A DNA stretch of 43,242 bases, from positions 1-43,242 of IMG/VR virus record IMGVR_UViG_3300009168_000065, one strand, 5' to 3'. The DNA is from a virus. This document shows positions 1 to 9,572 of the stretch, piece after piece. How positions within the stretch are numbered: the first letter of the stretch is position 1; the number at the start of each line of letters is the position of its first letter. Under the pieces are notes generated by a model. That model was not told the DNA's origin. It did not search any database and saw nothing but the letters and a program-made list of their open reading frames with translations. The translations under genes and the position numbers were made by a program.

Positions 1-1052
1 ATTATTCAGAATTAAATGATGGTGGTGTTTCTAGTTTAATACCACTCGAACGCGCGTATATAGATAATGATATAAGTAATGCAGATTTTACGCTTGATGT
101 TAAGACAGTATTTACCAATATAAATACTGCAGAATATGAATGCGGCAATTTCACAGATGAGTATACTACTATGGATGATTTTAATTATACAGAAAATGTT
201 ACTTATTTTGATAGTGTTGATACAAATAGTTTAACAGTTGTAAATAGCTTAACAGGTAATAACGAGATCTTATCGCAAGCTTATAAACGTAAGCTAAATG
301 GTAAGCTATATGTAAAAAATCAACGATATTCTACATCGCTTTCACTATCTTCTGCTTTAAGTTCTATATATAATAAATATAACGAAAGTGTTACAGATCA
401 AGTCTATAATCGTATAAGAGATTTTGATGTTATATACGATACTATCGTTTGTGAAACAGATAGCTATCTAGTCTTTGATAAGCTTGTTTATGATGAAGCT
501 GTATTTGTAACCCCTAGTACAAAAAATACATATTTTACAAGAAATTCTGCTTCCTCTGTTAATAAATTCTCTAATAGATTTTTTAATGAGAATAATAAAA
601 TTATTACATTTTGCGCTGTAAATAGTGTACAGAGTTTGTCCGGAGCTAACTACCAAGCATTAATACCTACTATATACCAATACAGTATACTAGATAATTC
701 TACTATACAAGTATTTCCGAGAACTAGTGATACAGAATCTACATTATTTGAAGCCTTTAGTTTAAGAGATGTTTTTACATCTACATTTAATATCAATATT
801 ATTAAGGTTGATAAGCCTGTTATTACATATAACACCTTTAACAGTGTATACAAGTTAACATATACATGTACGGATAATAATAACATGACTTATATCTACG
901 ATATAGATTTTACTATAAAAAATAATACTACCACGCTCTACAATATTAAGTTTTATAAGCAGAATAAAGTTACTAATACAACAAACTTCCAAGATTTAAC
1001 AGGTTACGCGGATATTAATATATTAGATGGTGCAACAACCTGTTTACTTTAA
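1..1052 (+). CDS. Partial structural (tail/baseplate) protein, 3' end of gene
   Basis: The frame is open from the first bases of the window (reading from base 3) to a TAA at 1050-1052, so this is the C-terminal part, about 349 residues, of a larger gene that starts outside the window. An ATG at 171 is internal and has no promoter or ribosome site in front of it. The protein is rich in Asn, Thr, Ser and Tyr with alternating beta-type patterns and no membrane segments, as in the downstream virion proteins. No domain was recognised. Its position at the head of a tail and fibre block suggests a virion structural role; this is inference from context. Confidence 0.75.
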   Translation, partial: YSELNDGGVSSLIPLERAYIDNDISNADFTLDVKTVFTNINTAEYECGNFTDEYTTMDDFNYTENVTYFDSVDTNSLTVVNSLTGNNEILSQAYKRKLNGKLYVKNQRYSTSLSLSSALSSIYNKYNESVTDQVYNRIRDFDVIYDTIVCETDSYLVFDKLVYDEAVFVTPSTKNTYFTRNSASSVNKFSNRFFNENNKIITFCAVNSVQSLSGANYQALIPTIYQYSILDNSTIQVFPRTSDTESTLFEAFSLRDVFTSTFNINIIKVDKPVITYNTFNSVYKLTYTCTDNNNMTYIYDIDFTIKNNTTTLYNIKFYKQNKVTNTTNFQDLTGYADINILDGATTCLL

Positions 1053-1130
1053 ACTTGATACAGACATAATATAGTATACTTTCTAACATGACTTTCTACA
1101 TTAAATACTGTATATACCTGTATCGAGTTT
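1051..1130. repeat. 13-base inverted repeat spanning the intergenic region before 1132
   Basis: AAACTTGATACAG (1051-1063, overlapping the stop codon) can pair with CTGTATCGAGTTT (1118-1130), with one G-T wobble. The 54-base loop contains a TTAAATA late-promoter-like box at 1101-1107. The right arm ends one base before the ATG at 1132, so a transcript carrying both arms would hold the start region in a stem. It could be a terminator, a processing site or a translational control element. No T-run follows directly beyond four T residues. Confidence 0.5.
1101..1107 (+). promoter_or_regulatory. Putative late promoter box (TTAAATA)
   Basis: TAAATA lies 24 bases before the annotated ATG at 1132, farther than at other genes here. 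The surrounding 20 bases match 18 of 20 with the element in front of the gene at 3266. There an ATG begins 6 bases after the box; here the equivalent triplet is ATA (1114-1116), in frame with the 1132 gene. Confidence 0.5.
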
Positions 1131-1131
1131 T

Positions 1132-1884
1132 ATGAAAAATATTAATATAAATTATAGCTTATCTTCAGCTGTTACTCAAACTATTTTTCTGCCTAGCGTC
1201 TCTCTAAAAGGTCAGACAGAAGTTACTTACTTATTATACGATATAAATGAAGATATTAATAATGTATTATTTTTAGATATAAATTGGGGTGATGGTAGTA
1301 GTATAGTCAATTTGCGTAGAAATGCGGTATACGATTATCGTACTCAGTCTATCTTCGATGAAATTTTATACGGTAAAATAGGTGGGTCAGTATGTACATC
1401 ACATAGGCATGTTTATAACAATAATACCATTACATACGGTGTGACATTAACAGCAACGTTCACACTATATTATGATAACGGTGCTATTACTACAATATAT
1501 CAACCTCATACTCTATATTGGGCGTCATTTTATGATGATATAACAGAGCTTGTAGCTATTAATACACAGATACAACCGGTATCAACAAATAGAACATTTG
1601 TTAACTTAGAGAGTAAACGTAATATACAGACACTACCAAGTTTACTTGATATAACAGGATTGCCGGTCCGACGTGGATTTGAAATAGCGCCACTAAATGC
1701 AACTATTATTGTTCCTGAAGTTATAACACCGGATGAGCCTGAATATATACCACCTGATGAAATTATTATAGATTTCGATACAGGTAATTACTTATCAACT
1801 ACAACACTCGATGAATATCTTAGTGGTGGTGTATATAATCTATCCGATATAGACTTTATTGATATATCTATAATACCTGGGTAA
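1132..1884 (+). CDS. Virion protein with PKD-like beta-sandwich
   Basis: This 250-residue protein contains the hallmark of PKD-type Ig-like domains: INWGDGSS near residue 50-57, followed by SHRHVYNNN around residue 92-100 and then a run of alternating hydrophobic strands. PKD-like domains in phages are typically found on tail or fibre proteins and contact carbohydrate or other virion proteins. The C-terminus is rich in Pro, Asp and Glu (VITPDEPEYIPPDE). It sits between two tail genes. The reading frame stays open upstream to an ATA at 1114, which a late promoter box would place at the usual start distance, so six extra residues are possible. The precise role is unknown. Confidence 0.65.
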   Translation: MKNININYSLSSAVTQTIFLPSVSLKGQTEVTYLLYDINEDINNVLFLDINWGDGSSIVNLRRNAVYDYRTQSIFDEILYGKIGGSVCTSHRHVYNNNTITYGVTLTATFTLYYDNGAITTIYQPHTLYWASFYDDITELVAINTQIQPVSTNRTFVNLESKRNIQTLPSLLDITGLPVRRGFEIAPLNATIIVPEVITPDEPEYIPPDEIIIDFDTGNYLSTTTLDEYLSGGVYNLSDIDFIDISIIPG

Positions 1885-1912
1885 TTAAACTAACTACAAT
1901 AGTATATCTTAA

Positions 1913-3196
1913 TTAATACTCATACATAATAGTAGCAAAACCATCACTATTATCGAACTCATCTGATCCACCAACAGTGGTTAACTTTATTTTATCTAAT
2001 ATACTACCCAACCCCTTAAACCCTGAACTTGAATGAACATAATTATTACCAGGAGAACTAACTGTACCAGTTAAATGCCAGGAATTTTCTTCAGATACAA
2101 ATCTAGTTAACACTATAACTCCAATATAATTATTTGCTGCGGTAGTGCTGTCTGTAATAGCAAATGATGAAGTTGATCCAAATCTACCAGCGTCAAATGA
2201 GACAGATGAAACATAGTTTGAAGTTTCATAACCACTGTTAGTTCCTAATACAATTGCAAGTTGACTGGACCCATTTATACTAACACCATTAAACATTAGT
2301 GTAATACGGTTTACATTAGAAGGTATACCTGTAAATTCATAGTCAGTTGAGAGAGAAGGGTTAAGAGTAGCACTATTACCGTAGGTAAATCTGCCATCTA
2401 CATATTCCTTGGTTGTTGCGTGGCTAGGACTAGTAGGTATACTACATAATGTAACGTATGTAGCAGTTACTGTCCCGTTAACATCGAGAGCAGTTGTCGG
2501 AGAAGATTTTTTTATTCCTACATTTCCAGATGAGTTTATTCTAATACCCCCTATTGACGTGGAGTGTGGAGCGATTACTAAATTTCCTGTATCTACGGTA
2601 CCTTCTGTAAAAATAATACCTTTATCGTTATTTAAAGCAATCTGATTGTAGAAACCAGCACATAATGAAACATAAGTAGAAATGTTTCCGGAAGAGCCAC
2701 TTATTCTTAATTCTGGTATTGAATCGTCTACACTACCACCTATTACTTCAAGTTTTGCTCCTGGTGTTGAGGTTCCAATACCAACATTTCCAGAAGAAGA
2801 AAGTACAATATGTCCAGTTCCATTATTTATAATTCTAAAGTTACCATTTGCTCCTCCAGCTCGAGAGAGCCTTGTTTGATAGTCAGTGGGTATTGCTGCT
2901 GTATGGAGATCAACAAAACATTCAAAATCTTGTGCATAACCAGTTCCAAATTCTAATCCGTTTTGTGGAACACTAAAAACACCACCTGTAAGAGCTTCTG
3001 TCCAACTTGGTCCACCGGTTGATAACTTTGATGGAGTAACAGCGCCATTATTAATCTTGCTTGTTGTAATAACATCATTATAAAATAACCCAGACACACT
3101 ACAACGATATGTTTTACCGTCTCTTACGAAGGGTAAGAGTTCAGCTCCATTTATATCTGTCTTATTGGTTAAGTTGTTGATAGGTATACTCGGCAT
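1913..3196 (-). CDS. Tail fibre protein, encoded against the surrounding structural genes
   Basis: The 427-residue product has a fibre-type sequence: repeated SSGNVGIGTSTPGAKLEV-like segments (also SSGNVGIKKSSPTTALDV) and an ATTKEYVD motif, as commonly found in trimeric phage fibres, then a Ser/Gly-rich C-terminal region likely to be the receptor-binding tip. The frame is open to an ATG at 3253, but ATG 3196 is preferred because a TTAAATA late box lies exactly 5 bases before it, matching the spacing at other late genes. The start from 3253 would add 19 residues of unfibre-like character. It is the only minus-strand gene in the 1-14.9 kb block, which suggests an adhesin module acquired or inverted as a unit. 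Confidence 0.8.
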   Translation of the reverse strand: MPSIPINNLTNKTDINGAELLPFVRDGKTYRCSVSGLFYNDVITTSKINNGAVTPSKLSTGGPSWTEALTGGVFSVPQNGLEFGTGYAQDFECFVDLHTAAIPTDYQTRLSRAGGANGNFRIINNGTGHIVLSSSGNVGIGTSTPGAKLEVIGGSVDDSIPELRISGSSGNISTYVSLCAGFYNQIALNNDKGIIFTEGTVDTGNLVIAPHSTSIGGIRINSSGNVGIKKSSPTTALDVNGTVTATYVTLCSIPTSPSHATTKEYVDGRFTYGNSATLNPSLSTDYEFTGIPSNVNRITLMFNGVSINGSSQLAIVLGTNSGYETSNYVSSVSFDAGRFGSTSSFAITDSTTAANNYIGVIVLTRFVSEENSWHLTGTVSSPGNNYVHSSSGFKGLGSILDKIKLTTVGGSDEFDNSDGFATIMYEY

Positions 3197-3201
3197 AATA
3201 G

Positions 3202-3208
3202 TATTTAA
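3202..3208 (-). promoter_or_regulatory. Late promoter box for the minus-strand fibre gene
   Basis: On the minus strand TTAAATA is followed by five bases and then ATG (3196). The spacing equals that of other late genes in the window and decides the start of the fibre gene. Confidence 0.6.
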
Positions 3209-3253
3209 TCGTAATAGCACTATTTGTATACTCTCTAACTCGACTATTGACAT

Positions 3254-3259
3254 TAAATA
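3254..3259 (+). promoter_or_regulatory. Late promoter box for gene 3266
   Basis: TAAATA followed by six bases and ATG at 3266. There is no Shine-Dalgarno sequence. Confidence 0.6.
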
Positions 3260-3265
3260 TTGTAT

Positions 3266-6200
3266 ATGAATTTAACAACATATAGCCTATCTGCTATACG
3301 TACACCAACTGCGACGTATCCAGATGGTTTCTATGAGTATAATCAATCTTCTGTCATTTACGAGCAGGGGCTTAACCTTAATAAAATTGAGGCATTAACT
3401 AATGTTTACGATTCTTCTATTAATAACTATACATCGCAATATTTAACAGGTTACAAACGGTTAGGTGATTTTATAATACCTTCTAAAAAGAATGCTAACT
3501 TAAAAACTATTACTACCCCTCTCATACTTAACAGCCTTACAGATACTTCTATACCAAAGGTTTTAAACGTAAACATAAATCAAGATAATAGCACTTACTT
3601 TAATATATTGAGTACAGTAAATTTTAATAATAATAGTAACTTTTTTGAGTTAGAAGTTATTAGTGAGAAGTATATTAGAGTTTTACATAATACAGGTAGT
3701 GGTTATTTGACTTTAAATGTTCTTAGTAATAATAATGTAGCATTTGCTGAGTATTCTTCATCATATGTTGTATCTATGGCTGACGGTCCTGATATTTTTA
3801 GGTATAGTCTTGATGCTAATGGATATCTACAGCTAATAAAATATTACTACGATATTGCTTATATCGTTTGCTTAGAAGGTAACAACCTTGTACTTAACAA
3901 TATACTGTCAGCTATTGACAATCGCTCAACGTCATTGTTTAAGATTTATTATAACTTCAATAATATTGAACCAAAGTTAAGATCAAGTTGGATCAGCTAT
4001 GATAGCGCCAAGCAAAACAGTCTAGAGATTGCCCCTCTAAAAAGTAATTTTAATAATTCAAATCAGTACTTATTACATACTAACTACAACGAAATATCTG
4101 ATACATTTACTATGAATCATATAGCGTTGAATAATAATAAATCTGAAAAAGGATTTATTAAGCGTGGTACAAGTACAACTGTAGGTGATGCTAATGCACC
4201 GGGTGCTGCATTTAGAGAGTATACAGCACTACGTACTGGTAATGATCAAGAAAAAGGTGATGATCATATATCTCTTTCATATGTATGGTATGATAAAGAT
4301 ATCCAGGTGTATAGCGGTAAAGATACATATTTTACGACACCGTCGTCGTTATATCCTTATGATAGACTTAATATAAACGATACTAAGTTTGTACAAAATG
4401 GTAGTTTAGGTGCTAGTTCGCCTTTATTTGCAGATAAAATTAAAAGCGTTAGATCAAATAATAAGACCTTTAATAACGGTAGGTATTTGTTTACTTGGTT
4501 ATCTGGTGGTGGTATTAATACAACAGGCTTATGGGTAGATAGATATTACTATCCTGACAGAATATCTAAAGTTCAAACCCTATCTGCTATACCTGTATAT
4601 ACACCATCCTTTTACGATCCTATTGATAGCTTACAATATCCTTTTAGAGATACACAATCGTTTGTATTTGATAAAAAAAGCGATCTAACTATTGAACCTA
4701 ATACAATGTATGTTTATACAAGAGCTAGTGAGCAGGAAATAGTAGATTCTATATCAAATTTAACACCATTAGTGAATGGATTTACTAATTTATACGATAC
4801 TAGAAATGTAAGCTTACCGTGTAGTGCTACAGATGTAGTTTATGATGGTACAACGTATAATAAATTTAACGTTAAACAAGAGATAAATTGCTCTTCACAG
4901 TTTACTATTTCTTTTGATATATACATAGATCCAAGTTCAACTTATGGGTACTCAATTGCTAATTCTGATAGGGAGTTTAGTATATTGAACGATATTAAAA
5001 TAACACCATTTATTACACTTCAGAGCGGTAATAAAGTTTATGTCTACAACACCGATTTCGTATTAATTAATACGATAGAGTTTGATAGTACTGTAAAGGA
5101 GGTTATCGTAGATACTTCATTGCAAGACTTTTTTGTTGTATGTAATAATAATTTATTATATAAAGTTAATCTTATTGGTAATAAAATTAAACTTGAAAAT
5201 GTTCCTATTATTGGTCCTGCTACAAGCTATAAGAACTATACCCAAGATAGTAAGTATATATACTTCCTCATAAACACATCAGGACGCGTGCTTAGAGTAG
5301 AGAAACGTACCTTTCATTATAGTTATATAGAATCAAGACCACTCAACTTATATGTTAATGACGTTACACAATCTAAACAGCGAGGTTTGATAATTTATGA
5401 AAACATTCTTTACGGTGTACCTGGTGAAAATGTAAAGTATCTTACCGAAGGTGAAATTTATTACCTTGTAAATAACACACAATTATGGTATTATAATCTA
5501 TATACAGATAGTGTATTACTATTGTTTTGTGCGGGTAGTACAATTAATGATTTTGAAATTACACCAGATAATCAGATTGTGATTATAACAGATAATAACT
5601 GGTATCAGTATACAACCAACCGTCAATACGTATTATCTGGTACTACAACCAACTTTGCACCAAGTAGTTTTAAAAATATACATGTTGATACTATTCGTGA
5701 ATATAGCGATATAGGTTTAAACGAATTTGTAACGGTATTGTCTCTAACAGGCTCTGATATGATTAGCTCCACACAAGGCGATCTTATAGCTACGAATATA
5801 AAAACAGGTGAAACGTTTAGTTTAGGTATAAGTGGTGTTTATTTTGCTGATGTAAGTACAGCTAGACAAAAATATAACTTTACTAATTATAATAGATTTA
5901 AAACGTTAACAGATAATAATTTATCTTTTAATATGACTCTAACTAACTATCTTTCTTCAGAAGATATATTTACAAGTAATATTAATGTGGCTCTATCTGA
6001 TTTAAGTATAGGGTTTCATAAGTTTACATATAGATTTGATGCAGATCAAGGCAATATAAGTCTTTTTGTTGATGGTAATTTATATGAAAATCAGACTATA
6101 TCCCCTGCAAAATATCATATACAACAAATTTTTAAAGAAGAGCTTTATTTTGGTACGGTTGGTATTACAAATGGTTTAGATTTAGCAACCTTACTAAGAC

Positions 6201-6562
6201 AACCCGGTTATTACGTAAGTAATTATAATAAAGATCTTCGTAATTTAGTGATATATAATAAAGCGCTTTCACAGGATGAAATATTTGCTTTGAGCTTTAC
6301 TACTAACAAGGTAGACGATTTAATACTTTCTTTACCTTACGGTCAAAGAAATAACTTTGAAGAGATAGAAAGATACTTTAAGTATTCACCTATTACAAGT
6401 TCTAAGAGTATAAATATCTACGTCAAGAATACGCAAATTACTAATAATACATTAAGAGATAATATTCGAAATGCAATATTGGAGGAAGTTACTTCTACAT
6501 TACCTGTAGGTGTAAGGGTAAATGATATTAAATTTATAGACTTTAACAATGATACAGTATAG
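3266..6562 (+). CDS. Large tail/baseplate-associated protein with LamG-like domain
   Basis: The 1098-residue product is an Asn/Thr/Tyr-rich beta protein. Around residues 860-1010 it reads like a LamG/concanavalin-type jelly roll: IGFHKFTYRFDADQGNISLF, then a VDG turn, and LVIYNKALSQDEIFAL at the end of the fold, a pattern typical of Laminin_G_3 domains. An earlier segment near residue 545-590 (FTISFDIYIDPSSTYG) resembles the first strands of a second such fold. LamG domains bind glycans or other virion components. The ATG at 3266 is chosen over an in-frame TTG at 3260 because a TAAATA box lies six bases before it. It overlaps the next gene by 14 bases, implying translational coupling. Confidence 0.75.
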   Translation: MNLTTYSLSAIRTPTATYPDGFYEYNQSSVIYEQGLNLNKIEALTNVYDSSINNYTSQYLTGYKRLGDFIIPSKKNANLKTITTPLILNSLTDTSIPKVLNVNINQDNSTYFNILSTVNFNNNSNFFELEVISEKYIRVLHNTGSGYLTLNVLSNNNVAFAEYSSSYVVSMADGPDIFRYSLDANGYLQLIKYYYDIAYIVCLEGNNLVLNNILSAIDNRSTSLFKIYYNFNNIEPKLRSSWISYDSAKQNSLEIAPLKSNFNNSNQYLLHTNYNEISDTFTMNHIALNNNKSEKGFIKRGTSTTVGDANAPGAAFREYTALRTGNDQEKGDDHISLSYVWYDKDIQVYSGKDTYFTTPSSLYPYDRLNINDTKFVQNGSLGASSPLFADKIKSVRSNNKTFNNGRYLFTWLSGGGINTTGLWVDRYYYPDRISKVQTLSAIPVYTPSFYDPIDSLQYPFRDTQSFVFDKKSDLTIEPNTMYVYTRASEQEIVDSISNLTPLVNGFTNLYDTRNVSLPCSATDVVYDGTTYNKFNVKQEINCSSQFTISFDIYIDPSSTYGYSIANSDREFSILNDIKITPFITLQSGNKVYVYNTDFVLINTIEFDSTVKEVIVDTSLQDFFVVCNNNLLYKVNLIGNKIKLENVPIIGPATSYKNYTQDSKYIYFLINTSGRVLRVEKRTFHYSYIESRPLNLYVNDVTQSKQRGLIIYENILYGVPGENVKYLTEGEIYYLVNNTQLWYYNLYTDSVLLLFCAGSTINDFEITPDNQIVIITDNNWYQYTTNRQYVLSGTTTNFAPSSFKNIHVDTIREYSDIGLNEFVTVLSLTGSDMISSTQGDLIATNIKTGETFSLGISGVYFADVSTARQKYNFTNYNRFKTLTDNNLSFNMTLTNYLSSEDIFTSNINVALSDLSIGFHKFTYRFDADQGNISLFVDGNLYENQTISPAKYHIQQIFKEELYFGTVGITNGLDLATLLRQPGYYVSNYNKDLRNLVIYNKALSQDEIFALSFTTNKVDDLILSLPYGQRNNFEEIERYFKYSPITSSKSINIYVKNTQITNNTLRDNIRNAILEEVTSTLPVGVRVNDIKFIDFNNDTV

Positions 6563-8525
6563 TAATTATAAGCGGTTTTACGTAGACACAGGCATTTTTG
6601 ATCTTAGTGGTGCTAATTATACAGGTTACGTAGAAGTATTGAGCGGTATACCTTATGTTGCTGCGCTAGAAATTTATTTTAATAAATGCTATACCTCAAG
6701 TGTTTCAACAAGACAGCAACTAGAAAAAAGATTTACCTATAAAACAGACGTATTTTGTTCTGACTTGTTTTATGATAGAGTTATAAGTGATGAGACATCT
6801 CTACCTTATACGCTAGATGATGTATTGTTTGATACAAATGATTTTTTAAATTACGAGCTTTATAAAGATAAGATTAAAAAGTTAAATGAAAATATACTTT
6901 ATACTTATTCGAGATGTTTTGTAGTTGATAACAATCTACCAGTTAGTGTTGGTAACGTTAAGTTCGCTTGCGCGTCTGCTATTTCTGATACTAGGTTGAG
7001 TGTGTTAACAGGCTTTAGAGATATTCCAACTTTCTCAAGTAATGTTAACTTTTTGAATTTAGGTAACGTAAAAGGGTTTGTTGCTGTAAATTATTTACAA
7101 GATGATAACACATCGGTTATTTTTGCACATACTGATACTAATTTCATATCTATTTCATGTACTGAAACTTCAACTAGTATTATTGAGATATCACCTTTCT
7201 ATGAGACAGATACTACCCAGAATAGATTAAAGTTTGCATCGATAGGTGATATAGCGTGTGTAGGTAATTATCTATATATTACAGATACTGGTAATAATAC
7301 TGTTGTAAAGTACGATATAAGTGGATATATTAATAACGATTCCGTTCTTTCAAATAAGCGCACTATAGTTGAGATATTAGGTGGTAAGGGTACTGTTGAT
7401 GATAAGTTATCTTTTAACGGCCCGACGATTATAACAGCTTCTAGTAACTATATTGCTGTATATGATTCTAATAATCGTATTATTAAGGTGTATGATTTAG
7501 ATTTTAATTTTGTTACAAGAATAAGTGGTATTAATTTACGGTCTGAACAACTACTTACAATAGAATATAATAAAATTAATAATTTACTATATATTATAAC
7601 AAAAGTAGCTGATACAGTTAAGTTATATATAATTAATGATTCTTTTATAACTTCTGCAACATATAATCTAGATATTAACTTAAAAGAAAATGAGTTAATT
7701 AATAATATCGATTTCTCGTATAATGATAGTAATTACTTTTATATATGTACTAATTTTAATATATATAAATGTCTTGTTAACAGACCGGAATATATCGTAG
7801 GTAAGTATAGTAGTCAGTCTCTATATACTAATGTTGCTAATGTTTCTTCTACTGATGGTAGTACAACAGGTATTAATAACATATGGAATTATGTTGATAT
7901 TCCGTTTGAGCAGGCCGACTTTACATGGAATACAGGTACTGTTGTAAATACTACAATAACACAATCAGTTTCTGGTACAGTCTCTACATTATATAACGAT
8001 ACATATAAAGGTTTTAGAATTACACCACAAAGAACTAACTTCGATAAAGTCTTTTTGTTTACAGCGGGTAGAATATATTATTTTAAAGAGGAGAATAAAT
8101 TAAACTCTGTGCTTAAATCGGATAATTATGAAAATTTTGGTCCTAATAATTTTACACTCAGTAAGGATGAGTATATACAGTGTAGTTCGCTTAATAAGGA
8201 GTTATATAAGGTAGCATACGATACATTAAATATAAAGAATAATATTATAGGTAGATTTACAGGTACATATGATAGTAACAACGTCTTTACCTATAGTAGG
8301 TATAATTATAATATTGACTTTTCAGTTATTAATGTTAAGACCTTAGATAATTTGTATATTCATGAAAATGAAAAAAATATCTTAGGAGTTTTTAACAGAT
8401 CTATTACTAGATTATATAATTTACAGTTAGATTTAATAAATTTAGTAAAGCCGGATAAGGGTAATGGTATTGTACCCGTTTTTACTGTATGCAATGATAG
8501 TAATAATGTAGTAATAATAGAATAA
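6549..8525 (+). CDS. Virion protein with NHL-type beta-propeller repeats
   Basis: The 658-residue product has a central region (about residues 235-430) with NHL-like blades: GNYLYITDTGNNTVVKYD, then SNYIAVYDSNNRIIKVYDLD, then further blades with the pattern hydrophobic-Tyr-Ile plus D-x-N turns. NHL and related propellers are found in phage tail and baseplate proteins that bind glycans or protein partners. The start codon lies inside the end of the preceding gene, so the two are probably co-translated and may act in one complex. There is no promoter box of its own and no signal peptide. The exact virion position is not determinable from sequence. Confidence 0.7.
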   Translation: MIQYSNYKRFYVDTGIFDLSGANYTGYVEVLSGIPYVAALEIYFNKCYTSSVSTRQQLEKRFTYKTDVFCSDLFYDRVISDETSLPYTLDDVLFDTNDFLNYELYKDKIKKLNENILYTYSRCFVVDNNLPVSVGNVKFACASAISDTRLSVLTGFRDIPTFSSNVNFLNLGNVKGFVAVNYLQDDNTSVIFAHTDTNFISISCTETSTSIIEISPFYETDTTQNRLKFASIGDIACVGNYLYITDTGNNTVVKYDISGYINNDSVLSNKRTIVEILGGKGTVDDKLSFNGPTIITASSNYIAVYDSNNRIIKVYDLDFNFVTRISGINLRSEQLLTIEYNKINNLLYIITKVADTVKLYIINDSFITSATYNLDINLKENELINNIDFSYNDSNYFYICTNFNIYKCLVNRPEYIVGKYSSQSLYTNVANVSSTDGSTTGINNIWNYVDIPFEQADFTWNTGTVVNTTITQSVSGTVSTLYNDTYKGFRITPQRTNFDKVFLFTAGRIYYFKEENKLNSVLKSDNYENFGPNNFTLSKDEYIQCSSLNKELYKVAYDTLNIKNNIIGRFTGTYDSNNVFTYSRYNYNIDFSVINVKTLDNLYIHENEKNILGVFNRSITRLYNLQLDLINLVKPDKGNGIVPVFTVCNDSNNVVIIE

Positions 8526-8528
8526 GTT

Positions 8529-8536
8529 GATAAATA
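8529..8536 (+). promoter_or_regulatory. Late promoter box (GATAAATA)
   Basis: GATAAATA, seven bases before the ATG at 8544 and immediately after the stop codon of the propeller gene. Confidence 0.65.
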
Positions 8537-8543
8537 TTAAAAG

Positions 8544-9362
8544 ATGTCAAATAATTCTCTAAGCAATACAAAAATTAATATAACTTATACTAGTTTATTA
8601 CATGCTAACAGTGTACCTTTGCCTGTAACAAGTCAAGAGGATATTTATGATGGCGCTGGTAATAAATCGTCCCTTAAATTAGGTAGAGCTTGTAACGGCG
8701 CAACTGTTTGCGGTACCTTTACGTGTGATACATTATCAGCTGGTAATCTTTCGACTCCAGGTAACTTAACAATCTCAAACGCTTCACCGTATGTTAATTT
8801 GATAGAGACAGATACAAGTAGATCATGGTTTATTGTTGCAAATAACTCTTCCTTTGATATACGAGCAGATTCAATTACTGGGCTTAGACCTTTCTCAATC
8901 GCATACTCAACCGGTAATATTACACTTAACAATAGTTTAAGTGTTGCAGGTGCGCTATCGGGCGCATCATTAACTACCACAGGAAATGCTATTGCAGCTA
9001 CACCGACATTATCGAATCATCTTACTACAAAGGATTACGTCGATAATACGATTACGTTAAATGAATTTATTCCAGTTGCTAAAGCGTATTGCACAATTTC
9101 GGGGGGAATATTAACTGTACAAGCGAGTGCTGGTTTTACAAGTATTACACGTACCTCTGGTGGTAGATATACCGCAACATTTTCATCTGTACGGAGCAAT
9201 GCTAACTATATTGTATTGTTGACAAGAGAGAATACTGTTAGAGAAGGTGAAATTACAGTTGCACCTGGATCTAAAACAGTAAACGGTTTTAATATTCAAA
9301 ATTCAAATGACGACTCATCTGCTAACGATCCTTACGGTTTTCATGTGGTTGTATTTAAATAA
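8544..9362 (+). CDS. Tail fibre-like protein
   Basis: The 272-residue product is Ser/Thr/Asn/Gly-rich with low-complexity beta repeats (for example LSAGNLSTPGNLTISNASPY) and the motif HLTTKDYVDNTI around residue 155-166. The minus-strand fibre at 1913-3196 carries the same motif as HATTKEYVDGRF. The C-terminal 100 residues form a compact beta region that could be a receptor-binding or trimerisation tip. It has its own late promoter box. It sits between the propeller protein and two further fibre genes, so it probably belongs to the adhesion apparatus. Confidence 0.7.
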   Translation: MSNNSLSNTKINITYTSLLHANSVPLPVTSQEDIYDGAGNKSSLKLGRACNGATVCGTFTCDTLSAGNLSTPGNLTISNASPYVNLIETDTSRSWFIVANNSSFDIRADSITGLRPFSIAYSTGNITLNNSLSVAGALSGASLTTTGNAIAATPTLSNHLTTKDYVDNTITLNEFIPVAKAYCTISGGILTVQASAGFTSITRTSGGRYTATFSSVRSNANYIVLLTRENTVREGEITVAPGSKTVNGFNIQNSNDDSSANDPYGFHVVVFK

Positions 9363-9418
9363 TATTGTATTGATCGTTAGAATATACTATTGATTCATAA
9401 ATTTATACTGGTATATAT

Positions 9419-9440
9419 TTTCTTATACTCGCATAAGAAA
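9419..9440. other. Hairpin downstream of fibre gene
   Basis: A perfect 8-base stem TTTCTTAT/ATAAGAAA with a 6-base loop lies 57 bases after the stop at 9362. The stem is mostly A-T and no T-run follows directly, so it is at best a weak terminator or an RNA-processing or stability element. Confidence 0.4.
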
Positions 9441-9489
9441 TGATAGCATTTATAATTATGACTTTTTCATTGTTATATTTTTAGTTTAA

Positions 9490-9497
9490 TATAAATA
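9490..9497 (+). promoter_or_regulatory. Late promoter box in the 9363-9579 gap
   Basis: A perfect TATAAATA is followed by six bases and an ATG at 9504, exactly the late-gene spacing. However, the ATG opens a frame of only four codons (M-A-I-P-stop, ending 9518). This could drive a short untranslated RNA, a leader for the 9580 gene, or be the relic of a lost gene. Confidence 0.55.
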
Positions 9498-9564
9498 CTA
9501 TAAATGGCGATACCCTAAGATTATTATAATACATTGTATAATAATTTCAACTATAGTATCAACA

Positions 9565-9572
9565 CATAAATA
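9565..9572 (+). promoter_or_regulatory. Late promoter box (CATAAATA)
   Basis: CATAAATA, seven bases before the ATG at 9580. No Shine-Dalgarno sequence is present. Confidence 0.65.

Noticed and set aside
2409-2645. Plus-strand frames inside the minus-strand fibre gene, and many similar antisense frames
   Set aside because: They are mirror frames of repeat-rich coding genes with no start signals of their own.
1885-3265. Invertible segment with flanking inverted repeats around the minus-strand fibre gene
   Set aside because: Only a 7-base match (CAATAGT) was found between the flanks in inverse orientation, too short in such AT-rich DNA, and no invertase gene is in the window.
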